A stretch of 64,000 nucleotides of DNA from Patagioenas fasciata (lineage: Eukaryota; Chordata; Aves; Columbiformes; Columbidae): the NCBI RefSeq assembly GCF_037038585.1, contig NC_092523.1, positions 30,915,501 to 30,979,500 on the forward strand, given 5' to 3'. The notes beneath the pieces are model-generated. The model ran no database searches and was not told where the DNA came from. It was given only the letters and a program-made list of their open reading frames with translations. The translations under genes were made by a program, and so were the position numbers. This document shows, piece by piece, positions 52,673 to 64,000 of the stretch. How positions within the stretch are numbered: the stretch's first letter is position 1; each line of letters opens with the position of its first letter.

Positions 52673-53178
52673 TTATGTAATGATGACAGTAAAATATCAA
52701 TGAGAATTATTTTTCTTATTTTATTGAACAAGGTTTCTACTTACTACACTTCAGCTGAGCCTCTTAGGTTAGAATACCTACCCTTAATTCACATGGAAGT
52801 TAGACTTCATGCTTTGTATACAAGAAAAAACAATGGTCATAGTAAACAACAATAGTTTTTATCATTGTGAAAGGATATTACCTAAAAATGGCATAAAAAC
52901 AATGCTTAGTGTTAACATATAAAAGTCAAAGCACTGTGGTAAGGATAGTTTGTACGATCATTGATCCTGCAGAGTTTAAATTCAAATCTGCCTTTAGAGA
53001 AATTTATTTTTAGATTATGCAATATCTTTTGGTTGGTCAAGCAATCACTGTTGATAAGAAGAGATCTTCCTCTCCAGTGTACTAAAATTTTTTAGAAGAC
53101 TGATAGATTAATTATTACTACAAAACAAAAAGAAAAAAAGGCTTTACATCCATTTTAGAAACCTTATTATTAGCATAC

Positions 53179-53301
53179 CTGTTACTTTCAGTCTGTCAGC
53201 TCCAATGACAATCTCATCTTCATCTGCAGAAAACAATACTTTTCCACTTTCACTTGCCCTCACTTCAAATCTCTTACACTGGGCCTCCACAGCATCAGCT
53301 C
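53179..53301 (-). CDS. SGCZ: SGCZ internal coding exon, 123 bp (family exon 5 equivalent)
   Basis: Zeta-sarcoglycan is a type II membrane protein of the sarcoglycan subcomplex of the dystrophin-glycoprotein complex, at the muscle sarcolemma and in other tissues. On the minus strand this exon follows an acceptor ending TTTCAG and is followed by donor GTATGC. It starts in phase 1 (GA of a split Gly codon) and ends in phase 1. It holds 40 full codons, beginning ADAVEAQCKRFEVRASE and containing LFSADEDE near the middle, a signature of the extracellular beta-rich sarcoglycan domain; it ends DRLKVT. I recall human SGCZ as almost identical here, with a few conservative changes (for example Asp-Arg for Glu-Lys before LKVT). 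The one Cys (in EAQCKRF) is shared. In SGCG the matching exon is 120 bp, so one extra codon fits the zeta paralogue. The exon before it in the transcript is not recognisable between here and 64000. Confidence 0.95.
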
Positions 53302-53767
53302 CTGAAATCAAGGAAGTTAATGTTTCATCTAAGATATTTTGTAGGAATTAATCATCAGCATATGTGGAATATCCAAAATATATCAAACACATGAGTCTTT
53401 TATGAAATACTTGGCTTTCTCTGAACCTGGCAGGTAATTTGCATTATAAAACATTATTACATTAATTTGCAGAGTAACTATTTCACTATTGTATATCAGG
53501 ATAGAATTTAAACTAACTAGGAAAGATATCTATTTCAGTGTCACGTGTGGAAGTCAACACAAGAATTTAGAAGGTACTAAAACTCTGAGATCTTGAAATG
53601 CTAATTCAGACAGAGCTTTCTGGGGTTTGCTCAGCTTAAATTGCAGTTTCTTGCCAATGGAAAAAAGATAACATATGAACCTATTCCATTAAGACCAATA
53701 AACCAGCACAGCAGAAAAGTGTGTTTTGATTCAGTTCTACTTCAAACTTGAGCAGTGGAATAACAAA

Positions 53768-53844
53768 TCAAAACAAGACAAAACAAGACAAATCAAAACA
53801 AAACAAAACAAAACAAAACAAAACAAAACAAAACAAACAAAAAA
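53768..53844 (+). repeat. (AAAAC)n / (AAGAC) microsatellite
   Basis: About 77 bp: imperfect CAAGA and CAAAT units, then about eight AAAAC units ending in an A run. It lies 466 bp upstream (in transcript direction) of the 123-bp exon. Confidence 0.93.
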
Positions 53845-54639
53845 GTTGAACTGAGATATTACATATTCCATATTCTATGAAACAGAACTCTCAAATGCCT
53901 CAAGGTTCCAAAACCCTAAAATAATTCTGAAATCAAACAAACCTATGGAATTGTATCTAACAGTGCCATAAAAAAGTTTGAAGAAACCAAAACTCAGTTA
54001 AAATTACTATGCTTTATAATTTACAGGTCTTATCCTTATTCTTCAGTGTTTTATCCACAAAATTGTTTCTATTTTATGTTATTAATAAATGAAACCAAAA
54101 CTTAAGTTCTGAAAATGGTGTTGAAAAGCAATGAACTGCATATAGCACAACCAGCTGTAAGGTAATTTACAAGATTTCAGGGAATAATTCTCTGACAATT
54201 TTCTCTCTGACAAAGATGTTGCACAAGACATGAGGGTACCACCAGTTCCTAGAAGGCAGACATTTCCTACCAGTAAGTGCATTCATGATGCTCAGTACCT
54301 GGTCCCCCTGCACATGCTGGACTGGTGTGGCATCATCTGAATTGGTGTGCCTGCTGGGCATCCTGCTTGAGTGCTTGTATTTCCTTTGGAAGGAAACTAC
54401 AGCAAGGAGGAGGAGGGAGAGCCTTTGAGTCTCACTTCAACAGTCAGAGGACAAAAAGCTGACAATCGTTCCTACAACATCTAGATGAAGGTCAGTCAGG
54501 ACCTGTGCTATAACAGGTAATAAACTCAGGTAAACTGAGTACATTCTGCTTTACATGAAGCATCATCTGGAGAGCTGATTGTAAAAATACTATACTCATT
54601 TATGGAGATAGGTAATGAGAACTTAAAAAAGTGGACAAA

Positions 54640-54931
54640 CATTTTAGCAGGGCCTGTTGCCATACGACAAGGGGTAACGGTTTTAAATTTAAAAAAAAAG
54701 GTAGATTTAAATAGATATAAGCAAGAAATTTTTTATAATAAGGGTAGTGAAACACTGGAACAAGTTGCCCAGAGAGGTCGTAGATGCCCAGTCCCTGGAA
54801 ACATTCAAGGCCAGGCTGGATGGGGCTTTGAGCAACCTGACGTAGTTGAAGATGTCCCTGTTCATTGCAGGGGGTTGGACTAGATGACCTTTGAAGGTCC
54901 TTTCCAAACCAAACTATTCTATGAGTCTATG
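54640..54931 (+). mobile_element. CR1 LINE, 5'-truncated 3' end
   Basis: Plus strand: starts AGCAGGGCCTGTTGCCATAC, carries a GGGGTAACGG block, the RLPREV-equivalent region (CACTGGAACAAGTTGCCCAG), the block GGTTGGACTAGATGACCTTT, and a tail ATTCTATGAGTCTATGA. Only the last 290 bp of the element are present. It is a well preserved copy, antisense to SGCZ. Confidence 0.93.
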
Positions 54932-57900
54932 AAAAACAAAACATTCATCTGATTAGAACAAAAATAATAAAATACAAACAGTGTTTACTGTTACTGCCCA
55001 GGAGATTTGCTTTTTAACAGCAATGGGTTGCAAAGCAAGGAGTCCGTCACTGTGTGCTGCCTGCCTCACAACAGCAGCAGCATCCCATAGGCACAGGAAA
55101 GCGAAGCTGAAAAAGGATGGAAGGATGGACCTGTCCTTGTTACAGGTCAGGAAATAAAAGGATAGTCACAAATAACTTAATACCAACTAGTTTCACCTTT
55201 ACTTAAGAGCTGATGTTGGCATTATAAGTACTGTATTGATGTTAATTTACACACATGAATGTTGTTATTTCTGTAAAGAAAAGGGATTAACAGGAAATGT
55301 GAGAGAAATCAAAGAGAAAAAAGATATGCCACATTCTTACTCATTATATATCACTGCAAGTGACAGTCCATGTTTCAATTAACTGTATTTTAAAACCTGT
55401 GATGTATTTAAGATAATATAGCTTTTCATAAAGAAAGACTAAAAGAATAATGATCTGGAGCTTCCACATGGAAATGCATGTATTTTACATGGTCAGCATT
55501 CATGCTTCTTCAGCATCACATTGTATAAAGGCACACCTAGAATTCAGCTAGTCCAAAATATCATTACAGAATATAATTCTATTTTTATGCTAAAAGAAAT
55601 GGGATTTTACTTTATGTTGTACTCAGGACTTAACAGCACATCACTTAGTATTACACACTTATTGCTGAAACAGTGGTTAGCGTATTCAAGACACTTGAGA
55701 AATTACTAACAAAATATAGTACATTTTAAGTTGGCTCTTTGATGTAAAACCAGATGTTAAAAGTTAAACTGCCTACAGAGTAATCAAAGCTATCAAACTG
55801 TTTCATTACATTTTCATTTCCCAGCCGAAATAAGAGTAAGTGGTTACACGTGCAATGTATTAGTGTGTTATCTTCTTAGCCATAATGCAAATTGCTGTGT
55901 TCCAAAAACATTCTACATACACATCTCACAAAATGTCTAACTCTTTAATAGTATTACTAACAAAAATGATAAGAGGATCACCTCTCAGAATATCGTGCAT
56001 GAACAGAGCACATCTTTCAAAATTTTTAGCTCAAAACTGTAGAGTAATCACACTGTTATGCTTATTTTCAGCAAATCATATCTGTTTGAATAATGCATAC
56101 TTCAGTGAAACACACAAGAAAATCCATCTTCCAAATCATCTTTGGAAAGGTAATTTCCACTGTACACATGGCTAACCAAAAATCTGTGCCATTTTATACT
56201 AAACTACTAACCTACTTCATACCAGAGATGCAGTCAACTTTTTAATAGCTTTAATCAGGATCAAGGGAAGTCCATGGCAAACTCTCTTGTCACCTTGTGT
56301 CCAGAAAAATTTTTTACTTGTAGATTCAGTTATATACTACTTAATAAATTACTAAATTTCTGTTAAATTCCATTCATTTAAAGCATATAGATGAAAAATG
56401 TACATTTTATATTAATCCACAAATCACATGTAGTGATGGTTTATAACACATTTGTTGCACAGAAGTTGCATAATAAAACTATCATTAAACAGGCTAAAAA
56501 TGGTACAAAGCATAAAATTATTCATTTTAGCTATAGTATAGACATGTTAAATGAAAACTCTGGGCAGTACATACGATATGGATATAGAAAATTATAGTAC
56601 TGTAACTCAGATTAACACTAACATAGATTAAATTTCAAGACAAATCTATTTTGAATTTGTAAGTGTATAGCTTGGCTGGTTAAGTAATACTATAATAACA
56701 ACCATGAAGAATGCATACTTTTAACATTTTACTTTTTAAAGTCAATAATGTCTTATACTATATTATTATTTGGGAAAATAATTTATAACTACTATTTGGA
56801 ATTATAATAAATACTACCAGTTTTCCAAGGTTTACATATGATCATAAGGATACAACTTCAAAGATGGAAGGAACGGTAAAAACTCAATTACCAAACATGA
56901 TTTAATGCTGATCGGTTAAAAATGTCAATTAGCACGATGCTGTAAATCATACAAGAGTGTCAAGAGTTGTTACTTGTTACTAAGAGATTAGATCAAATTT
57001 TCTGTATGTGATAAGTGCATAGATAGTTTGCGTGGGTTTTTTGGGGGCATTACTACAAAGCTTATTGCTGTGGAAATTGCTGCTCACTCTGGGCAGCTTA
57101 AAGCTTTTTTTTTCACTGTTTGGAAAGCATGTACAGTCATTACAGCTTTCTGGCCAGTTCATATTTCCCCTACCAGTAGATTGAACCTCTTCTGAACTAA
57201 TTCTGTGGTTATGCATATTTTGCTTTATAATGCACTGTATCATGTTTTCTGGTGTGGAAAAGGATACTCAAGTTTGAGGTGCTTTTGTTTTTTCTGAGTA
57301 TTTTCTACAAAGTTTATTGCCCTTCCAATTTTCAACAAAATGATATAATAGAAGTAATAATGCTTGTATGATACTTGTGAAGGTAAGACGTGTTGCAGAA
57401 AGTCATTGCTGTGGAGATAAGACAGACAAAATAAAAGTCATAATTTCCCTAATTGCAACAGTTTCCACGCAAACATTAGTTTTTAGAGTTTTAAGAATAT
57501 CTAATATGACTTATTACTCATTTAGCAAACAAAATATGTTTGGGATGTAACTCTATATTAAGAAGATCATATGTTTGTTCTTTCTTTCTCAGCAGTAATG
57601 CGCTCCACTCCCACTGCTATCAAAAACAATAAAAGTAACACAAATGTTAAAAACAGGGTGAAGTTAACATTTGCTTTGCTTTCTCTTCTGGTATGTTTCC
57701 AGTCATCTACAATGCATTTCCATTCATTCTCAACTTACTGAAACGTAAGATGAAAGTGAGGTGTATGAGGAATAGTAACTATCAACAATACCAAAGAAGT
57801 TAAATGTTTTCTCTTCTGTTATTTTGTGTGCTTGTATCAGATGCAGACGAAAACTGGCAGTTGTGTCTGATTTCTAAATCACCTTCTGTGTCCACCTGGC

Positions 57901-59182
57901 AGAGAACAAATTCAGGCACAGAAATAGATAAGAAATCAACCACTTTAAATTAAACAGAGGGCCTAGAATTCAAAGGGAATTACCACCATGTAAATGCAAA
58001 ACATAATGAAATCCAATGTACTGTCTTCTGATTCTTCAATGAAAAATGGGTTATTTAAACATTTATTACACGCAAGGTATTTTTGCATGACAAAATTACT
58101 TTCATGAGATTGTGTTGATGCTTCTGAGATAGCAGATGAAGCATTTTTAATAAATATTCAACCTCCGTACAGGTCTAAAATCAATATTTGTGAAATATAT
58201 ATGTAGACTTTTTTTTTTTAAATATTCCTAGGGATGTTAGATATTATATTTTGTCCACCAGAGGTCTTCGAAATTTTTCAGTGAATGCAAACTAAATAAT
58301 GCAAATGAAGGACTCATACCAACTGAATAGAAGCACTGACGAATTTGAATAAAGAGAGCTTTCAGTTGAGAGCAAGACATCTACACAGGCAAACATTCAC
58401 AGCAATCAGAATACATCCTGTGTTCTGTTTGCTGAGGACGGGAAGAGACCATCTTTGCTGTATCAAAAATGGTGAATGTAGCAGTTAAAAAAACCTAGCT
58501 GGGTCTGTCAATTGTTTATGACTATGCTATGGTGATGTCAGAAAGCTACTACTTTTAAGAGAGGTTGCCCTTCAAGATCTCCTGGTCTGAATGATTACCT
58601 GTTCAGACAAGGGAAACTCGAGCAAGTGCTGGGCCAGAAGAAGCAGTGTAAATATTTGTTACCCTTTTTAGTATCAGGGTACAGTGAATAATACCAGCTG
58701 TCAACATATATTATTAGCATAGGGATAAGCCACACATTTATTTATTAAGAGACATATATGAACAAAGAAGAAAATTAAGTAGAACCATCTGACTGAATCA
58801 GATGGCAGGTACAGTAGTAGCATGGTTCTTTAGCAAGCAAGCCAAAAGAAGACATGCCAGGTACCCAGTTGTGTGTAAGACTTCAGACTGTATGTTTTAG
58901 TCTATTTATAATATTTTGTTCATTTGTTTTTGTTTTGTTTTTTATTACCAGACCTACTGCATGATCTTTCCTATGGATGTTTTCCCCTGCTGTCCAGGAA
59001 ACTTTGTGATGTCAGTAAATAGCCACATTAGATTAAATCCTTTTTTTAGTTGCCTTTATCAACTTAGCTTTCACTGACAAGGTCAAATGTTAAACTCATG
59101 AAGATGAATTAATTATAACTCTAGTGTATATTAAAGTACTCCAAAGTGTGAATGGGAATAGAAAGTTTATCTGTTTTTCTTA

Positions 59183-60022
59183 TCATAGAATAGTTTGGGT
59201 ATGAAGGGACCTTCAAAGGTCATCTAGTCCAACCCCCCTACAATAAGCAGAGACATCTGCAACTAGATCAGGCCGCTCAGAGTCTCATCCAGCCTGCCCT
59301 CAAATGTCTCCAGGGATGGTGCATCCACCATCTCTCTGGCCAACCTGTTCCAGTGTTTCATCACCCCCATAAAAAAATTTCTTCCTCATGTCTGGCCTGA
59401 ATCTCCCCTCCTTTAGTTTCAAATCATTACCCCTTGTCTTCTTGTAACAGGCCCTGCTAAAAAGTCTTCCCCCAATCTTTCTTATAGGCCCCTTTTAAGT
59501 ACTGAAAGGTCACAATAAGGTCTCCCCAGAGTCTTCTCTTCTCCAGGCTGAACAACCCCAACTCTCTCAGCCTGTCCTCATAGGAGAGGTGTTCAATCCC
59601 TCTGATCATCTTGGTGGCCTCCTCTGGGCCCATGTCCAACAGGTCTATGCCTTTCCTGTGCTGAAGGCTCCAGAGCTGGACACAGTACTCCAGGATGGGG
59701 TCTCACCAGAATGGGGTAGAGTGGCAGAATCGTCTCCCTCAACCTGCTGGCCACACTTCTTTTGATGCAGCCCAAGGTACACTTGGCCTTCTGGGCTGCA
59801 AGTGGACATCACCAGCTCAAGTCTAATCTTTCATCCACCAGTACCCCCAAGTCTTTCTTGGTAGGGCTGCTCTCAATCCCTTCATCCCCCAGCCTGTATT
59901 GATACCAGAGGTTGCTCCAAACCAAATGGAGGGCCTTGCACTTGGCCTTGTTAAACCTCATGAGGTTTGCATGGGCTCACTTCTCAAGCTTGTCCTGGTC
60001 CCTCTGGATGGCATCCCTTCGC
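59183..60022 (-). mobile_element. CR1 LINE, about 840 bp of the 3' end including ORF2 C-terminus
   Basis: The longest CR1 3' copy here. On the minus strand it reads from the reverse transcriptase C-terminal region (a block equivalent to AMQTS-type residues near 60000), through a region with HVLLDERLD-like and [18 protein letters not shown] residues (frame near 59560-59490), to the 3'UTR GGTTGGACTAGATGACCTTT and a tail ATTCTATGATA at 59183. Short frames over it are pieces of ORF2 broken by stops and frameshifts. Same orientation as SGCZ. Confidence 0.93.
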
Positions 60023-61486
60023 TTAGGTGTTTCTTCTTCATAATGAATGCAACATGAATAATTCTAAGTCCTAAGAGAATTTAACCAAGTTTTCAGCATG
60101 GTCCTCAACCTCAGAATTTTTAGGTTTCCAAGATGCAACTGGTTTTTACAACTGAAATAATTTACAAAGCTGATCATACACATTTTGGAAGCTGAGGCCT
60201 ACTCAAGCAGTCTGTACGTAACATTTCCATACAAAACCAGTGAGAAAGTTTCCATTGTCTTTGTTAGCTGAGTTAGGCTATAAGGTTACTGTTACGTTGT
60301 TTGGCCAGTATATGCTTTATGAAAATCCAAAGTTGCCTACTAAGTAACTGAAGTATTCAGAAATGAGCGTTAAAAAAAGACAGAACAATACATAGTACAA
60401 CATACCTGACTACATGCTGTTCTTAATGAACAGCACATTCAAATCAAATAGGAAGAGCACGCACAAGACAGTAATGGGAGTATGAAATGTCTTTATTGCA
60501 GAGATGAAACTCAAAGACAGATCTAGAATACTGCGTTTCTCCTTGGGAAATATAACATCTTGCAGATTATAAGGTCATCCATTCCTCTCTAAAACTGTTT
60601 CTAGTTATCATTAGATATTTCCTTTATGTCAGACTTTTAGTCTGACTTTTCTATTGACTGTTTTAAAAAATTCCCAGAAATTCTACTGAAAACCACTTAT
60701 CTGCAAATCTCTACAAGCTTGTTTTTTTCTATGTTCTTAAAAACAGATCTGATGTTTGACCTGTTTGCATCCTTTGAGTCCCTACCTCTCATCTGCTTAC
60801 TCTCTAAAATAATTGCTAGTAGTGCAAGTAGCTTTCTGATGCCTGCTTTATCATTCTGAGGTGAACTGGACTGAAACTGAAAGAAGTACATTCATGTCAC
60901 CTAAGGGTTCCTTATCTTTTTGCTTCCTGATTTTACCCTTTGACCTTTTTACTGTTATGTAATGCTTTGTGAAGATTTAAAAATAAAAGCATTTCAGTTT
61001 TGTTTTTCTTACTGGTAGAGTATTCTCTCTAGGCATTAGACAAAGTTATTCTGAATTTTGTTTCTAGTCTGCAGGTATTTTGAACATTTTTGTGGTTTAT
61101 TAATGTAAATTAAAAGCTAACAAATATTTTTACTTGTATTATTGATATACAATTATTATTCAGAGGTTTATTTTCAATCTTCTTAATTATTTTTTTTAAA
61201 TTTTTCTTCCCCTGATTTTATTAAAAATATACAAGTCGTTTTTTCCAGATGCTTTGGGTATTTTTCCATGAACTTCAAATACAACTTGTTGTGACTACAT
61301 AAATTATTGTATAATATTTTTTCACAATGTACTGAATTAGACTGTTAAAAGGTTTCTGAATGCAAATTAAACTTTTTGAAATAAATAACTGAATTAATTA
61401 CATTTTGAGAGAAGAAGACTGAAACAAAGGACATAAGCTACCAGAGTACTTAGAAGCTTTCTTGGAAAAATCAATGTTAAAAAAAA

Positions 61487-61500
61487 ATATATATATATAT
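61487..61500. repeat. (AT)n dinucleotide repeat
   Basis: Seven AT units following an A run in AT-rich intron. Confidence 0.8.
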
Positions 61501-63533
61501 TTATAGAATGAATTCAACACTGATAGCCACAACACAGGGAGGACTAGAAAATCTATTTTTTCCAAACTGACTTTTACTCGGTTTATCTGCTTTAGCTAGA
61601 ATACACAAATATGCTGAAGTTATCTATAGAAAAGGTGTTATTTTAGCAATTTATATAATCACTCTTTAAATGAGGAAGATTTAATGAAAGAATGTACAAA
61701 ATATTAAAAGATACACAGGATTAATCTACAGAAAGGCTATCAGTAGGTGCTACCAGGTAGTAAAACAAGAGTAAAAAATTATAGCTTGATGGCCAGAAAA
61801 TGGTAATTTTAAACCCTTCTGTTAATTGTTAGATCTGTGAACTGCATTCACAGACTTCTGAACAACTTGCATCTACTATGATGATAGCATAAGATGATGA
61901 TGGTTTAGTTGCCTAGCTCTCAGGATTTTTGTACTATCCATTTAGGAAATTACTTGTCTCCTTGCCCTCGACACTGGGAAAAGGGCCAGGAAAGCTTCAG
62001 AAGCAGGATAAAAGCAGATCTGGGCTCTTAGCTTCTGGAAGTGTCTCTTCTGATTACAGTTCTCAATGAATTTCATTGTTGACTTGTAACACAGAAGCAG
62101 CAATTCAATTCACAGATAAAGACACCTACCTCAGATGCCTACATGGCTGACATTTAAATCCTGCATCTTTCTGTGTGATTTGAATCACTCCCAGATCACC
62201 TGCCTTTCCAACACACCACTTTGAAAAGTTATATTGATAGCCTTGGGAGTAGGATCTTATGGTGACAGAACAAGTATCATGGGGAAATCTGAAGTGCCCT
62301 CAAAGGAATAGATGATTCTTTACCTGGAAAGAAATCTAACATAGATGCAGATGGACGTAAAAATTCAGAGGCAACACCTGCAGCACAGGTGGAATGTTTG
62401 TCTGGACTTGCTGAAAGCTTTTGCTTTGGCAATATGGCAAACCAACTAGAATCACTCCACCACAGAGAAAAATAGATGTGGTAAATTAACATCTGGCTTC
62501 ATATATAATAACCTAACAAATGACGCTGCCCAAAACCAACAAACTCACTTTCTCCATTCCATAGGCAAAAGTTAGGAATCTTTTAATGTCTGACAACTTT
62601 AAGGTGGTAAAGAGTCCAGGTGCCTTGATAATTAATGTGAGAGAAGAGCAACAAAACAGCTTCTCCAAACAAAACATCTGCTCAAAACATCACAAAAGGA
62701 AATTTATGAAGTTTTTAGATTCTAATGTTGGAATAACTTATTTTAAAGGCAATATAGTCCTTAGTTTTTTATTGGAAGAAATGCTCACTCCGTATTATTT
62801 TAATCTATAACTGATATTAGTGATTCAGTGAGTGATAACTATTCCCAGTAACTAATTAATTCCAGACTTGTGGAATGTTTTGATTCACAGGAGAAATATA
62901 GAAAAATTTTGAAATATTGAGCTAATCATTAATTTGGTTCATAATTCTGTTCATAATTCATCTGCAATTGCAATATTTATCACCCTAGGAATAACCTAAA
63001 GGAAAAGGTCTTTTCAGAGAGACATTCATGTATTATAGAAAATTTTAAAATCCATACTAAATATACCTTAAAATCTCCTGTACATACTTGAGACAAATTA
63101 TACCAAGGTAGCTCTGCCCATTTATAGACGGCTCAATTAATATCTCTAGTATTGGCATAATATGGTATTTGAAACTCCATACTGTTCTGGATGGAGGTAA
63201 AACAATTAAAAGGCAAATAAACATAATAATCTTAATTAAATAAGCACAATAAAACAGCTTTGTTCTAGTGATAGATATTAACTAGTATTTTCCAATGTGT
63301 TATTGAAGTTTCAGTGTTATACATTGACACTGATTTTTTGGAACTGCTTATTTTTTATAGGACCCAGACAAAGCGCTGCAATAAATAGAAAGTAAACTTT
63401 TACTTTAGTGTATTTAAAAACACAAGAATTGCAACATAACAGTGAGATCCAATTTCTGATAGACTAAAGATGTGAGAGGAAATTCTAGAAAACAGACGGG
63501 TTTTTTATTTACTTTTTAATACTAGTCATAGAT

Positions 63534-63640
63534 ATCACAGAATCACAAAATGTTAAGGACTCGAAGGGACCTCAAAATATCATCTAGTCCAATCCTCCCA
63601 CTGGAGCAGGAACACCTAGATCAGGTTAAACAGAGGTTCA
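63534..63640 (-). mobile_element. CR1 LINE, short 3' end of another subfamily
   Basis: On the plus strand it reads TCACAGAATCACAAAATGTT, then GAAGGGACCTCAAAA, a CATCTAGTCCAATCC block and AACACCTAGATCAGGTTA. This is the reverse complement of a CR1 3'UTR whose tail and 3'UTR differ from the copies at 512, 54640 and 59183. Similarity fades after about 63640. Confidence 0.8.
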
Positions 63641-63833
63641 AAATCTTGTATGGACAAATAAGTTTCATGGACAGATAAATGTTTCCAAGTTTGACTATCC
63701 ACTTGTAAAAATCTTTTTCACATACAGAAACAGACTAATTCCCCATAGCTGTCTCATTATTACAACTGATAGACTTCTTAAAGATATCTTAACTGAAAGA
63801 AGACTTTAAGTCTGCAATGAAATTACTTCTTAC

Positions 63834-63918
63834 CCATATTTTTGCAAAATCTCTTTGCTGTCACTTTAACATCTATTACAGCAGCAGTGTTGTCATCACT
63901 TAAAAGAATGAATCCTGT
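63834..63918 (-). other. Speculative cryptic or alternative exon, 85 bp
   Basis: On the minus strand an AG (TAATTGCAG) precedes and a strong GTAAGAAG donor follows an 85-bp open segment. Read in phase 0 it encodes TGFILLSDDNTAAVIDVK then VTAKRFCKNM and one leftover G, which would join the 123-bp SGCZ exon in frame as Gly. Phase and length resemble the family's 88-bp exon before it, but the residues do not match the conserved sequence I expect, beyond a weak SD.N coincidence. It is most likely chance or a non-conserved cryptic exon. Confidence 0.15.
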
Positions 63919-64000
63919 CTGCAATTACTAACCTAAAGACATGTAAATCTTTTCATTTTTAGGTTGGTCTGCTCATTTAACAGAGTGCCTTGCGCTTGCC

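Larger units (their letters stand above)
29837..53178 (-). other. SGCZ: SGCZ intron between the 123-bp and 73-bp exons (23,342 bp)
   Basis: The largest complete intron here, from donor GTATGC at 53178 to acceptor TTTTAG at 29837, phase 1. It is remarkably poor in recognisable transposons: only one old CR1 fragment (about 42985-43210). The rest is AT-rich unique DNA with simple tracts at about 31576-31640 (CAAA type), 34501-34524 and 34635-34689 (AAAAC), 36744-36762 and 45096-45115 and 51645-51662 (poly A), 37666-37734 (T/G), 52657-52672 (AT). I found no splice-bounded frame with recognisable similarity in it. Confidence 0.9.
53302..64000 (-). other. SGCZ: SGCZ intron upstream of the 123-bp exon (partial, at least 10.7 kb)
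   Basis: Begins at acceptor TTTCAG (53302-53307) and runs off the window. It contains an (AAAAC)-type array (53768-53844), a plus-strand CR1 (54640-54931), the longest CR1 copy of the window on the minus strand (59183-60022) and another at 63534. I looked for the preceding family exon (88 bp in SGCG, expected to encode the VLQSDRNVTVN-type block) and did not find it, so it is probably beyond 64000. Unlisted parts are AT-rich with nothing recognisable. Confidence 0.85.

Noticed and set aside
53302..64000. Upstream SGCZ exon (the VLQSDRNVTVN-type block) inside the window
   Set aside because: Scanned the minus strand for the expected residues and found none; probably beyond the right edge.
2569..64000. 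miR-383 hairpin, known to lie in an SGCZ intron
   Set aside because: The mature sequence as I recall it is not seen on either strand; in human it lies near the 5' part of the gene, which is outside this window.
1..64000. CRISPR array, tRNA or rRNA genes, operons, prokaryotic signals
   Set aside because: Nothing of the kind is visible; the window is intronic bird DNA with dispersed retroelements.

Overview
This is a 64 kb piece of a vertebrate nuclear genome, almost certainly a bird. It is AT-rich and has no long open reading frames. It carries several CR1 LINE 3' ends of the avian type, with tails related to the repeated ATTCTATGA unit, and LTRs beginning TGTCCTGG of a kind common in bird ERVL-type retroviruses. 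I cannot name the species.

The only protein-coding gene I can support is SGCZ (zeta-sarcoglycan) on the minus strand. Four exons are present, in transcript order 53301-53179, 29836-29764, 14760-14637 and a terminal exon with its stop codon at 2568-2359. They join in phase (lengths 123, 73, 124 and 210 coding bases) and encode the C-terminal 175 residues of the extracellular part of the protein. All four have canonical GT..AG boundaries, and every splice junction falls where the gamma/delta/zeta sarcoglycan family has one. The 5' exons (cytoplasmic tail, membrane anchor, first part of the extracellular domain) lie beyond 64000. About 98% of the window is intron plus 3'UTR or downstream sequence.

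Layout: 1-2358 is the 3'UTR and/or 3' flank, with a CR1 3' end at 512-852. 2569-14636 is the last intron, with a decayed CR1 endonuclease fragment near 7.8-8.7 kb and a probable solo LTR near 12-12.9 kb. 14761-29763 is an intron with two related LTRs, one of them only 115 bp from an exon, plus a CR1 copy. 29837-53178 is a 23 kb intron, mostly unique AT-rich sequence with A-rich or T/G-rich simple tracts and one old CR1 fragment. 53302-64000 is part of the next intron, with three CR1 copies and a speculative cryptic exon at 63834-63918.

I found no RNA gene, CRISPR array, operon or new multi-gene system. The observations most worth checking are the LTR beside the 124-bp exon, the unusual 5' splice site of the 73-bp exon, the serine microsatellite in the terminal exon, and the phase-compatible candidate exon near the right edge. 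Family comparisons to human SGCZ, SGCG and SGCD are from memory, not from a search.
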